Assembly: GCF_002798405.1 (NCBI RefSeq)
Contig: NZ_PGGV01000033.1
Coordinates: 1 to 64,000 of the forward strand
Direction of reading: 5' to 3'
DNA length: 64,000 nt
Source: Glycomyces xiaoerkulensis
GTDB lineage: Bacteria > Actinomycetota > Actinomycetes > Mycobacteriales > Micromonosporaceae
The translations under genes and the position numbers were made by a program. Within the stretch, counting starts at the first letter, position 1. Each line of letters starts with the position of its first letter. The notes under the pieces are model-generated. The model was given only the letters and a program-made list of their open reading frames with translations. It did not search any database and was not told the DNA's origin. Below are positions 18,601 to 25,433 of this stretch, piece after piece.

Positions 18601-19466
18601 GTGACCGCCTCGTCGGCAACCTGTCGGTGAATCACGACGGAACATTGCTGGCCGGTGCTGGCCGAGAGGGCACGATCTGGGTTTGGGATCTCACGGACCT
18701 GGAAGCTTCACCGGCGGCGTTGACAGGACTCAGTTCCTATGCACTCCAGATAGCGTTCTCACCGGTCGATGACCGGCTGGCCGCCGCCGTCGATGACGGG
18801 ACGGTCGCCGTATGGGATCTGGATTCGGATGCCGAACCTCAGATCGTCGAGAGCGTCTCGGATCATTGGGTGGGTGCGGTCAGCTTTTCACCGGACGGCG
18901 AAACTCTTGTCACAAGCGGGTTTGAAGGGTCGGTACGGGTCTGGGACGCGACTTCCGCGATCGACCTCGTCGAGCTCGGCGAGCCATTGGAAGGACCGAC
19001 CCAGCCGGTAGACCACCTGGTGTTCAGCCGCGACGGATCACGCATCGCCGCCGCAAGTCACGACGGCAACGCATACCTCTGGAACACCGGCGACCGGTCC
19101 GCCGGGGTGGAACCGACCGTGCTTCGAGGCAACAACGCATGGATGGCGACGGTGTCGTTCAATCCTGACGACACCATCTTGGCCGGAGCGAGTGCTGACG
19201 GCGCTGCCATCCTCTGGAAGTTGGACGGCCGTTCCGAACCTGGCCGCTACGCCGTTCTGACTGGGGCGAGTCCTCCCCTCACCACCATCGCGTTCAGCGT
19301 CGACGGCACGATGATCGCTGGAGCAGGCGGCGATGCGGTAACGCGGTTGTGGCTGACCGATCCCGAAATGGCGGCCGATGCGATCTGCGCGGTCGCCGGT
19401 GCGGACATCACCGAGGACGAATGGCGAATACAACTTCCGAGTCTGGACTATCGGCCACCGTGTTAG
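15654..19466 (+). CDS. nSTAND-type NTPase with HTH-like N-terminus, one TM segment and WD40 repeats
   Basis: This 1270-aa protein is a signal-transduction NTPase. Residues 1-110 resemble a small helix-turn-helix domain (TQADFCSAFKELHNRSGLQF). The linker PYPGLRPFHEDERPWFFGRD is the usual entry to actinobacterial nSTAND NTPases. Walker A GASGAGKSSLV is at 166-176 and Walker B CLLVIDQFEELW at about 220-231. A single membrane segment (about 533-555) is followed by WD40-like repeats to the C-terminus, with units such as FSPDGRKLAAG, GTIWVWDL, GSVRVWDA and NAYLWNT. The ATG at 15654 has GGAAGT upstream. An extension back to a TTG at 15534 looks non-coding. It sits alone between att-like repeats, so a sensor or defence role is an inference. 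Confidence 0.85.
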   Translation: MRKDLSGSPFWSGIDLTSVQTQADFCSAFKELHNRSGLQFRKVSRLVEKSGQHTSQTLSHSQIFAYTAGTYLPSRSNDCAVFRNLLRSGYGIDDDSVISEWVAALMRVAKNPGRRAADETVPYPGLRPFHEDERPWFFGRDDALEKLRDVIELCIAEHSHSMIALGASGAGKSSLVNIGIPSVVENDEMLGTWRVERMTPGRDPLVSLNAALEARDGERCLLVIDQFEELWADTVGHAESGGFLERLETVTVEDEPPLIAIMVISAGFYPRVLGDGFLGSIGADRRVELAPMGEAQLEAAIESPARAVNVEVEAPLTALLLKDLAEADKSAAGALPLLALALRDMWGRGSKHTMTATDYAEAGGLNDIVERTAEQAFGSLDEADRDIARDLLTGMVSVQDGFPHTRRWLSTEDLDDRRKSHPSVDAVIGRFTESRLLVLDRRGVTLAHEAVLRAWPRLDRWIQADRRRLVAHSELEQAAEKWERHGHDQRELYSGPRIEDTMKALGASPTLSPRQRDFLDASQRRATRLRQGKRAVVAVVTVLVLSLVAALLWAYDQRGEAVRHAAIAEDERIRAESRMIASQSERLRRADPALAAQLAVAAYQTYPTAEARSSLLSATSVPPVTRMPGSNEDSILRMDVNPEGDLLAAAVDTIGDGAVLIWDITDPYRPELVASELPGVDGTILTVKFASEGRLYSAGQTGVVYIHDLSETGEPHLVSSTVGSSEGFNSVAVHEASGTVAAGGPDTRIWLWPDPDLTSAPLLLEGTGGDIASVTISPAGERLAIAAANGLVAVHDLDAVTASTAPSVLDAGYERYLNISFSPDGRKLAAGTSAGPVALWNTADEPELLKVLHGPEAGWSTSVSFPPDGPYLVSAAQDGVWMWNLDTGAEPSHLPSSGNGQSVAVHPLDGAVYAGYGDGRVNRWRIPGNILNAATGPVRNAEFLRDESTFAAVTSDGSIWMWDVDQHGGSPSLMQRLQAPDPGDRLVGNLSVNHDGTLLAGAGREGTIWVWDLTDLEASPAALTGLSSYALQIAFSPVDDRLAAAVDDGTVAVWDLDSDAEPQIVESVSDHWVGAVSFSPDGETLVTSGFEGSVRVWDATSAIDLVELGEPLEGPTQPVDHLVFSRDGSRIAAASHDGNAYLWNTGDRSAGVEPTVLRGNNAWMATVSFNPDDTILAGASADGAAILWKLDGRSEPGRYAVLTGASPPLTTIAFSVDGTMIAGAGGDAVTRLWLTDPEMAADAICAVAGADITEDEWRIQLPSLDYRPPC

Positions 19467-19558
19467 GCGGTCGGTTACCAAGGCACAACAGTGGACTGTT
19501 CGGCTTTGTTAAGACGAACGGAATAGCCTTCCACCAGGGGCACTGGGCTGGCAACCTT

Positions 19559-19590
19559 CGATTGACGGACGCGATCGCGTCCGTCAATCG
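19559..19590. repeat. Perfect 32-bp palindrome
   Basis: Sixteen bases (CGATTGACGGACGCGA) are followed at once by their exact reverse complement, with no loop. It lies 92 bases after the nSTAND stop and 23 bases before the next start. It may be an operator, or a terminator of the large gene; there is no T-run. Confidence 0.75.
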
Positions 19591-19613
19591 TCAGAACTCG
19601 AAAGGTTCCCACC

Positions 19614-19919
19614 ATGCAAATCCACCTCATCGCTGCCTGGGCCCGCCGAATCGCGGCGGTAACCGGAGTCCTGCTCGTGCTGGCCTTCACTGCCGTCGTG
19701 TCGGCTGTGCCCGCCGCGAGCGAAGCCGCCAACACCTCGGTTGAGGCGGCGCCGATCCACCAGAGCCAGGCAACTGGCGTCGAGGCCCGCCGCAGCTCTG
19801 GTCAGGGCAAGACCGTGTTGGTCGTCGTCGGAACCGGGGCCTTGATCGCGGTGATCACCTACCGCGCGGTCCAGTCTCAGCGCAAGGGCGAGGACAAGGA
19901 CAAGGATCAGCAGCGGTAG
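19614..19919 (+). CDS. Small membrane protein with two hydrophobic segments, 101 aa
   Basis: I do not recognise this protein. A positively charged start (AAWARRIAA) leads to a hydrophobic helix (about residues 15-32, TGVLLVLAFTAVVSAVPA), either a signal peptide or an anchor. A polar linker of about 35 residues follows, then a second helix (about 67-83, TVLVVVGTGALIAVITY). The charged tail ends KGEDKDKDQQR. The ATG at 19614 has AAAGG upstream. It is the only gene besides the nSTAND protein inside the att-like repeats, so it may be its partner, for example a membrane effector. That role is speculation from position. Confidence 0.65.
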   Translation: MQIHLIAAWARRIAAVTGVLLVLAFTAVVSAVPAASEAANTSVEAAPIHQSQATGVEARRSSGQGKTVLVVVGTGALIAVITYRAVQSQRKGEDKDKDQQR

Positions 19920-19928
19920 CGACAAATT

Positions 19929-19956
19929 GGCGGGCCGATTGCCGTATCGGCCCGCC
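19929..19956 (+). terminator. Terminator hairpin after the small membrane protein
   Basis: A perfect 11-bp stem (GGCGGGCCGAT, 6-base loop, complement) begins 10 bases past the stop. Confidence 0.6.
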
Positions 19957-20045
19957 GTAGTCCGCTGCTCAGAACCTTCAGAAGTTTCCGGGTTCCATAG
20001 CAGCTCACATACGATGCGCCAACAGAATCCGTGTCCGTATCGAAG

Positions 20046-20079
20046 GCGGAAGGTCGCCGGTTCGACCCTGGCCACCAGG
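20046..20079 (+). repeat. Putative attR: degenerate tRNA-Phe 3' end
   Basis: This is a direct repeat of tRNA-Phe positions 14852-14891 lacking 6 bases (CCGGCC) of the T-stem, so it cannot fold as a tRNA. Weaker similarity (9 of 15 bases) extends upstream into the anticodon arm. It is the distal boundary of the 5.2-kb island. Confidence 0.7.
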
Positions 20080-20144
20080 TATATCCCCGTTCGACCTGCA
20101 TTGACGAGGGTGTGGGGAACCGTTCGATCGCGCCGGGCACGGGT

Positions 20145-21920
20145 TCAGAGGATGCCGGTCTGGGTCATGTGCATCTGCGCGTAGCGGCCCGCCTCTTCCA
20201 GCAGTTCGTTGTGCGAGCCCTCCTCGAGGATCCGTCCGTTGTCGAGCACGACGATGCGGTCGGCCCTGCGGATGGTCGACAGCCGGTGCGCGACCACCAG
20301 GGTGGTACGGCCCAGCATGAGCCGGTCGAGCGCCTCCTTGACCAGTTCCTCGGCCTCCGGGTCGAGTGCCGAGGTCGCCTCGTCGAGCAGGAGTATGCGC
20401 GGGTCTCGGACCAGCGCCCGCGCGATCGCGAGCCGCTGACGCTGCCCGCCCGACAGGCGCGCCCCGCGCTCGCCGACCACCGTGTCGAGGCCGTCGGGGA
20501 GATCGCGCACGAACCGCCAGGCGTTGGCGTCGCGCAAGGCCCGGACGATCCGCTCCTCGTCTGCGTCCCGCATCCCGTAGGCCACGTTCTCCCGGACGGT
20601 GCCCTCGAACAGGACGGACTCCTGCGGCACTACGGAGATGAAACGGCGCGCGGTGCGCAGATCGAGCCGCTGCATGTCCACGCCGTCGAGCAGGATTCGG
20701 CCCGAGGTGGGACGCACGAACCCCAGGACGAGGTTGAGCAGCGTCGACTTCCCCGAACCCGACGGCCCCACGAATGCGACCGTCGTTCCCGACTCGATGT
20801 CGAGCGAAACCTCCTGCACCGCATCGGTTTCGGCTTCCGGATAGCGGTGCGAGACGTTCTCGAGGGTGAGCCGGCCTTCGACGACGCCCACATCGTCCTT
20901 GCCCGCGTTCTGCTCGATGTCCGGCTCTTCCAGGACCTCCGAGATCGAGCGCACCGACTCCAGCCCGCGCGCTCCGACCGGGATCAGCATCATCAGTTGC
21001 GCGAGCCCTTGGGTCAGCAGCGTGAAGTAGGTCGACAGCAGCACCACCTCGCCGGGCGTGATCGCCAGCATCCCGGTGAGCGAGAACGTGGCCGCGAGCA
21101 TGAGGCAGCTCGCGCCGAGCAGTTGCATCGTGACCCACGAGATCGAGGCCACGTGGCCGTTGAGCATGTCCAGGTGCAGGCCCGCGCGCCGCACGTTCTC
21201 CGCGCTGCTGGCCACCCGCGAGACCGCCGTCTGCTCCAGTCCGTGCGCCCGCGTCACCGGGATGAGCGAGGCCATCTCGCCGGCCCTGGCCGCGAAATGC
21301 TCCATCTCCCGCCGGAACTTCTCGTTGCGGATTCGGGATCGGCGGCGCAATCCAGCGCGCAGCCCGATGGCGATCGGCACGGCGAGGGCGTACACGGGCA
21401 GGAACTGGGGGACGGCGATCGCGGTCATGGCGATCGCACCGATCAGCACCATGGTCGCCGACAGCAATGGATGCGTGAACTGCTGGAGCATGAGCTCGAC
21501 GTTCTCCACGTCGCGCACCAGCTTCGTCTGCACGATCGAGGAGCTCGTCCGCGTGTGATAGCCGATGGACAGGCTCTGCAGCCGGTCGGCCAGGGCGTTG
21601 CGGAGGTCGGCGCCGGTGTCCCGCACCACGGTCATGAAGTTGCGCGTATAGATGAGGTGGTTGGGGTAGTTCTGCGCCAGCAGCAGCGCCGCGACGGCGA
21701 ACCATCCCAGGACGGCCGTCACCGAGCCGTCGGCGGCGACCAGGTCGATGATCGCCGCGGTCACCACCGGCAGAAACCACAGTGGAACTTCTTTGAGAGT
21801 GAACGCGGTCACCGCCAGAAGCATGCGCCACGGTCGGCGCATGAGCAGGCGAAGTACCGAACGCGCGGCACGGGAACCGTCGAGCATCGCCGATCGATCG
21901 GCAAGCGCTATCAGGGGCAT
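20145..21920 (-). CDS. ABC transporter, fused permease-ATPase (exporter type)
   Basis: This is a half-size exporter (591 aa) that would act as a dimer. About six membrane helices fill residues 20-300. The C-terminal ATPase has Walker A GPSGSGKSTLLN, Q-loop VVPQESVLFEG, signature LSGGQRQRLAIA, Walker B ILLLDEATSALD and H-loop VVAHRLST. The substrate is unknown; family members export lipids, peptides or drugs. I start at the ATG at 21920, where TACTAT lies 6 bases upstream (leaderless type). A 70-residue upstream extension is in-frame but polar and crosses an operator-like palindrome. The gene lies just outside the island. Confidence 0.88.
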   Translation of the reverse strand: MPLIALADRSAMLDGSRAARSVLRLLMRRPWRMLLAVTAFTLKEVPLWFLPVVTAAIIDLVAADGSVTAVLGWFAVAALLLAQNYPNHLIYTRNFMTVVRDTGADLRNALADRLQSLSIGYHTRTSSSIVQTKLVRDVENVELMLQQFTHPLLSATMVLIGAIAMTAIAVPQFLPVYALAVPIAIGLRAGLRRRSRIRNEKFRREMEHFAARAGEMASLIPVTRAHGLEQTAVSRVASSAENVRRAGLHLDMLNGHVASISWVTMQLLGASCLMLAATFSLTGMLAITPGEVVLLSTYFTLLTQGLAQLMMLIPVGARGLESVRSISEVLEEPDIEQNAGKDDVGVVEGRLTLENVSHRYPEAETDAVQEVSLDIESGTTVAFVGPSGSGKSTLLNLVLGFVRPTSGRILLDGVDMQRLDLRTARRFISVVPQESVLFEGTVRENVAYGMRDADEERIVRALRDANAWRFVRDLPDGLDTVVGERGARLSGGQRQRLAIARALVRDPRILLLDEATSALDPEAEELVKEALDRLMLGRTTLVVAHRLSTIRRADRIVVLDNGRILEEGSHNELLEEAGRYAQMHMTQTGIL

Positions 21921-22113
21921 TCGCCGATAGTACGCCACTGGGGCGTTGTCCAGCCAACGCCGGATCAGGCGACGACGGGTCTCGATCGTCCGTGGGCACC
22001 AGCGGAAACCGTCACACGGCCCCGACCGTGTGAGTTTCGTTCGGCGGACGGTGGAGATCGCCGATTCCTGATCCGCCGAACAGCGCCAATTGCGTGTGCT
22101 CGGTGCCGAATTG

Positions 22114-22131
22114 GTTGAACTATAGTTCAAC
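22114..22131. promoter_or_regulatory. 18-bp palindromic operator
   Basis: The perfect palindrome GTTGAACTATAGTTCAAC lies between the ABC exporter and the short frame at 22148. The TTGAA-N6-TTCAA spacing resembles operators of MarR-family regulators. It lies about 190 bases upstream of the exporter start and 17 bases before the ATG of the decayed plus-strand frame. Confidence 0.65.
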
Positions 22132-22147
22132 TAACTACACTTCAACC

Positions 22148-22344
22148 ATGGATGACCTGCTCAGCGCGGTCGATTGACGGCATGGCCACACCTTCGCGGC
22201 GACCGGGCCCGCGAGTACGAGGAGGCGTTCGAGTCCTTCGCGCGGAAACTCGCCTGGACGTCTGTGAGGGTCGTCTCTAGACGGTCTTGCATCCGGCGGA
22301 GTGTCGTAAGTTGCCGCGTGTCAGTTCGTATGCCACAGTCTTGA
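22148..22344 (+). pseudogene. Decayed regulator-like reading frame
   Basis: An ATG 17 bases after the palindrome opens a frame that stops after nine codons (MDDLLSAVD). Another frame then continues with protein-like sequence (REYEEAFESFARKLAWTSVR) to a stop at 22344. This looks like a broken small gene, possibly the MarR-type regulator that once matched the operator. The fragment is too short to prove the family. Confidence 0.3.
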
Positions 22345-22391
22345 CACGCGTGCATCACGCGTCTTCCGATCCAACTGAATACCAATTCGAC

Positions 22392-22435
22392 GGCGGGCCG
22401 CCGTCTCCATCGCCAAACAGTTTCGGCGGCCCGCC
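22392..22435 (+). promoter_or_regulatory. Hairpin in the leader of the small-gene trio
   Basis: A perfect 12-bp stem (GGCGGGCCGCCG and complement) with a 20-base loop ends 24 bases before the GTG at 22459. It lies just upstream of the ribosome binding site AGAGAGGA. It could be an attenuator or a mRNA-stabilising 5' hairpin. A -35-like TTGACA lies at 22341-22346 without a good -10 box. Confidence 0.5.
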
Positions 22436-22458
22436 CCTTACCAGAGAGGAAACCTCCC

Positions 22459-22710
22459 GTGGTGCAGTCGAGTCTACGCCATGACCCGGTTCCGGCCTCG
22501 GTCAAAATCGACCTGGAACTCCACCGTCCCTACCGCACCTGGTTCGGCCTCGGCCGCCTGCGCTGCGAGTGGTGCAGCCACAAATGGGGCGCCCACGGCT
22601 GCCCCCAGCGCCGCAGCGCCGTCAAGCTCCTGGCCTCCCGGATCGGCTCCGATTCGCTCCGCAGCGTGCTGACCAGCCTCATCGGCTTCTCCTGGGGCGG
22701 TGCCGTATGA
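22459..22710 (+). CDS. Small protein with CxxC cluster, 83 aa
   Basis: I do not recognise this protein. A basic, aromatic region (HRPYRTWFGLGRLR) leads to CEWCSHKWGAHGC, a possible zinc-binding knuckle with Cys, Cys, His, His and Cys. A C-terminal helix follows (SAVKLLASRIGSDSLRSVL). The size, the positive charge and the metal-ligand pattern would suit a nucleic-acid-binding protein. Translation starts at GTG 22459 with AGAGAGGA upstream. Its stop overlaps the next start by four bases. Confidence 0.6.
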   Translation: MVQSSLRHDPVPASVKIDLELHRPYRTWFGLGRLRCEWCSHKWGAHGCPQRRSAVKLLASRIGSDSLRSVLTSLIGFSWGGAV

Positions 22711-22991
22711 ACACCGACCCCGAACGCATCGTCCTGGGCCGGTTCAACCTCGAGCACCGCCGGATCGAGGTCTACCAGGTCGCAGGCCGTTCCACCGGTT
22801 CGGTCCGGCTGCGGCGCCTCGATCCCGAACCCGCCGTCGAACTCGGCTACATCAATCGGATCGGTTCCCCGTTCGCCCGCCTTCACCTCTACCGCGCCGA
22901 ATGGCCCGCCGCCCTGCGGCGCGCCGCGAAGGAGGCCGCCACGGGCGTGTGGATCCACGCCGCCGCTTGCGAAGGCGAGGTCGACGCATGA
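22707..22991 (+). CDS. Hypothetical protein, 94 aa
   Basis: This is the second gene of a tightly overlapping trio. There is no recognisable motif. The composition alternates charged and hydrophobic residues, with RIEVYQVAGRSTGSVRLRRL suggesting a beta-rich N-terminal part and EWPAALRRAAKEAATGVW a helix. The ATG at 22707 sits inside the previous stop (ATGA), and the stop overlaps the next ATG in the same way. The strict overlaps imply equal expression and probably a shared complex. Confidence 0.6.
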   Translation: MNTDPERIVLGRFNLEHRRIEVYQVAGRSTGSVRLRRLDPEPAVELGYINRIGSPFARLHLYRAEWPAALRRAAKEAATGVWIHAAACEGEVDA

Positions 22992-23284
22992 GGCTGCACT
23001 TCGTCGACAATTACCCGCTGCTGGGTACCGCCGACATCGAGGGACAGGAGGTGCATTTCGCGTGGGTGTGGAGGCAGCCCTGCCTGCGCGTGACCTTCGC
23101 CGACCTCGAACCGTCGCTGATCGGCCGCGTCATCCACCTCGACGACCTCCCGCGGCTGGCCGCCGCGCCCGACAACCTCGCCTGGCTCCACCACGACGAC
23201 CCGGCCCGCAGCCTGGCCGTTCTGGACTTCGCGACCGACCTCTGGCGCCGAAAAGAAGCCGTCTTCCGCACCTGCGACGGCTGA
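22988..23284 (+). CDS. Hypothetical protein, 98 aa
   Basis: This is the third gene of the trio and is unrecognised. It opens RLHFVDNYPLLGTADIEGQ and contains a Trp/Tyr-rich core (FAWVWRQPCLRVTFADLEP). The C-terminal half is acidic and helical (LPRLAAAPDNLAWLHHDDP, ATDLWRRKEAVFRTC). There is no signal peptide. The start overlaps the upstream stop (ATGA, 22988-22991). The three genes may form a small accessory module; nothing in them names a function. Confidence 0.6.
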   Translation: MRLHFVDNYPLLGTADIEGQEVHFAWVWRQPCLRVTFADLEPSLIGRVIHLDDLPRLAAAPDNLAWLHHDDPARSLAVLDFATDLWRRKEAVFRTCDG

Positions 23285-23302
23285 GTCCCGAGGTAGAGAG
23301 CC

Positions 23303-23650
23303 ATGCGTCCGCCGATGGCCGCGCTGGACACGCTTGACCCCGAAACCGACCGCTATTATGCCGAGTTCGTCGAAGGCCGACTCGGTGAAAGTCGCCAACG
23401 AGAAATCCGGAAGAAGACAAGGAAGACCATGACCTACGGATACGTCTCCGAACTCAAGCAGGAGTTTCGCGACGAGGGCCGCGCCGAAGAAGCGGTGAGG
23501 GGGCTCTTGACCGTCCTGGACTCCCGTGGGCTCAATCCGAGCGACGTGGACCGCGACCGTATCCGCTCCTGCACCGACCCGGAGCATCTGCACACGTGGA
23601 CGGCCCGCGCCGCCACCGCATCGAGCATGGCCGAGGTCTTCGCCGGGTAG
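23303..23650 (+). CDS. C-terminal module like that of Rpn-type/putative transposase proteins, 115 aa
   Basis: The last 70 residues (ELKQEFRDEGRAEEAVRGLL, then LDSRGLNPSDVDRDRIRSCT, DPEHLHTWTARAATASS) match a pattern that I know as the C-terminal tail of Rpn/DUF4351-like actinobacterial proteins. In those, a DEGRAEG linker precedes an LxxRGL..RI..CTDxxxLxxW..RAATA module. The N-terminal nuclease domain of those proteins is missing here. The first 45 residues are unlike it, so this is either a stand-alone module or a truncated remnant. The start at ATG 23303 lies 19 bases after the trio. Confidence 0.55.
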   Translation: MRPPMAALDTLDPETDRYYAEFVEGRLGESRQREIRKKTRKTMTYGYVSELKQEFRDEGRAEEAVRGLLTVLDSRGLNPSDVDRDRIRSCTDPEHLHTWTARAATASSMAEVFAG

Positions 23651-23732
23651 GACGCCCGGCGGCACCGGCGGACGCAAGGGCGCTGCCGACCCGACCGGGC
23701 CGACAGCGCCGTTCTATTCGCGGTTCAGGAGC

Positions 23733-25154
23733 TTAGAGGCTCCATTGCTGGTTCTGACCGGAGTGGCAGTCCCACTGGTGGAGACGGGCCGAGTTGTCGG
23801 TCGAGTTGTCGCTGACGTCGAGGCACTTGCCGGAGTGGCGCGCCACGATCTGGACGTAGCCGCCGCCCGCGTCGCGCAGCTCCCACTGCTGGTTGGTGCC
23901 TCCGCCGCACGACCACTGGATGATCTGCGCACCGTTGTCGGTCGACTCGTCGCTGACGTCGAGGCACTTGCCGGAGGCCCAGGAGACGATCTGGTAGTAG
24001 CCGTCGCCGGTGCTCTGGAACTGCCAGTCCTGGTTGGATCCGCCGTGGCAGTCGTACTGGATGATCTCGGCTCCGTCCTCGCTGGAGCCGTTCACCACGT
24101 CGGCGCACTTGCCCGAATGGCGCGCCACCATCGTCGAGGTGTCGCCGGCGTCGCCGCTGACTTCGCCGGTGGCGGTGTCGATGGTGATCTGGGGGTACCA
24201 GTCCATCGACAGCGACGAGCCGCCCGGGAACTCCAGGGGCAGCCACACGTACCCGGAGTCGTTGGGCGGGCCGCCGTTCGCTCCGGCCCACCGGTCGCCC
24301 ATGTACATGTACGAGGTCTCCTGCGAGCCGGACACCTCCAGCACGTAGGTCGGTTGGGAGTCGTAGGTGGTGGAGTTGCCCAGGTTCTGCCAGCCGCTCC
24401 AGCCGGTCGGGAAGTTGGTGGTGGTCGCGTACTGGGCCTGGTTGGGGTCCCATCCGGTGGCTCCGGAGGTCACCAGGTAGTGCACGCCGTTCCGTTCGAA
24501 GATCGCCGGGGCCTCGCGGTGGTCGCCGTCGAAGGAGTACAGCAGCTCCTCCACATCGAGGTAGTCGTCGGTGAGCCGGTAGATGTGCAGGTCGTAGTTG
24601 TTGTTGGCCGACGAGATGAGGTAGCCGGTGCCGTCGTCGTCGACGTAGACGGTCTGGTCGCGCGACATGTAGCCAAGCGGCCGGAACGACCCCTGCCAGG
24701 TGTAGTCGCCGTCGATGGTGTCGGAGACGGCCACTGCCGATTCGGCGTCGCCGTAGTCGGAGCCGTTCTCCTTGTGCGCCCACATCACGTAGTGGTCGTA
24801 CTGGGCGTTGTAGATCACCTTCGGGCGTTCGATGTTGGACGGGTTCAGGTCCGGGTGGGACCCGGAGGTGAGGATGTCGTTGACATGGGTCCAGTTGACC
24901 AGGTCGGTCGAGCGGTACATGCCGACCGCCTCGAACAGGCTGCCGCCGTCGACGCGGCGTTCGCCGACCATGTAGTAGTAGCCGTTCTCTTCGATCACGC
25001 CGCCGCCGTGGGCGTGCATGGTCTGTCCGCCGACGGTGGTGATCGGGCCGCCGTTGACGAAGGTCTCCGGCGCCGCCTGGGCCGGTACCGTGCCGGCCAC
25101 CGCCAGCGACAACCCCGCGACCACGGCCAGCAACGGCCTCCACGCTCTATGCAT
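23733..25154 (-). CDS. Secreted GH43-type glycosidase with C-terminal ricin-B lectin domain
   Basis: The protein (473 aa) has a signal peptide with cleavage likely after PAQA near residue 27. A five-bladed propeller glycosidase domain follows (about 30-335) with MHAHGGGVIEENGYYYMVGE, where the AHGGG block resembles exo-beta-1,3-galactanase-like GH43 subfamilies, and EAPAIFERNG, which supplies the acid Glu. The C-terminal ricin-B trefoil (about 345-473) shows three repeats with GKCLDVSD-type starts and QxW ends (NQDW, NQQW, NQQW). The enzyme probably trims arabinogalactan-type plant polysaccharide and binds it through the lectin. GAAAGGA precedes the ATG at 25154. Confidence 0.85.
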   Translation of the reverse strand: MHRAWRPLLAVVAGLSLAVAGTVPAQAAPETFVNGGPITTVGGQTMHAHGGGVIEENGYYYMVGERRVDGGSLFEAVGMYRSTDLVNWTHVNDILTSGSHPDLNPSNIERPKVIYNAQYDHYVMWAHKENGSDYGDAESAVAVSDTIDGDYTWQGSFRPLGYMSRDQTVYVDDDGTGYLISSANNNYDLHIYRLTDDYLDVEELLYSFDGDHREAPAIFERNGVHYLVTSGATGWDPNQAQYATTTNFPTGWSGWQNLGNSTTYDSQPTYVLEVSGSQETSYMYMGDRWAGANGGPPNDSGYVWLPLEFPGGSSLSMDWYPQITIDTATGEVSGDAGDTSTMVARHSGKCADVVNGSSEDGAEIIQYDCHGGSNQDWQFQSTGDGYYQIVSWASGKCLDVSDESTDNGAQIIQWSCGGGTNQQWELRDAGGGYVQIVARHSGKCLDVSDNSTDNSARLHQWDCHSGQNQQWSL

Positions 25155-25433
25155 CTTGGATCCTTTCGCTCGGCTCACCCGTTCGCTGGTCCCGGTGCGA
25201 CCGGCCGCGGGGGAGTCCCGCCGCGAGCCGCAGCGGCCCGGGCGAGGCGCTCCGCGTTTCCAGTGCTCGCCGGAGGTGAGCGTTCTAATGAGGGTCACAT
25301 ATATTTGAATGCTTGTAAATACCCTTCGATAAAGATCCGCCAGCTTGCGGGGCTCAGGTTGGAGAGCGATTGCTGACCCTGTGTTGCGTTGTGGCAGTTG
25401 GGAAGTCGTAAAGGGGCGGCGGCGTGCGACCGG
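25155..25433. other. AT-rich upstream region of the GH43 gene
   Basis: There is no gene. The stretch 25290-25345 is AT-rich with promoter-like words for the minus strand (TGTAAATA, ATATATTTGAA). I see no clear operator. Confidence 0.4.

Noticed and set aside
19584-20075. Minus-strand frame starting MARVEPATFRL
   Set aside because: Same tRNA-antisense artefact, from the distal att copy. It did help to reveal the repeat.
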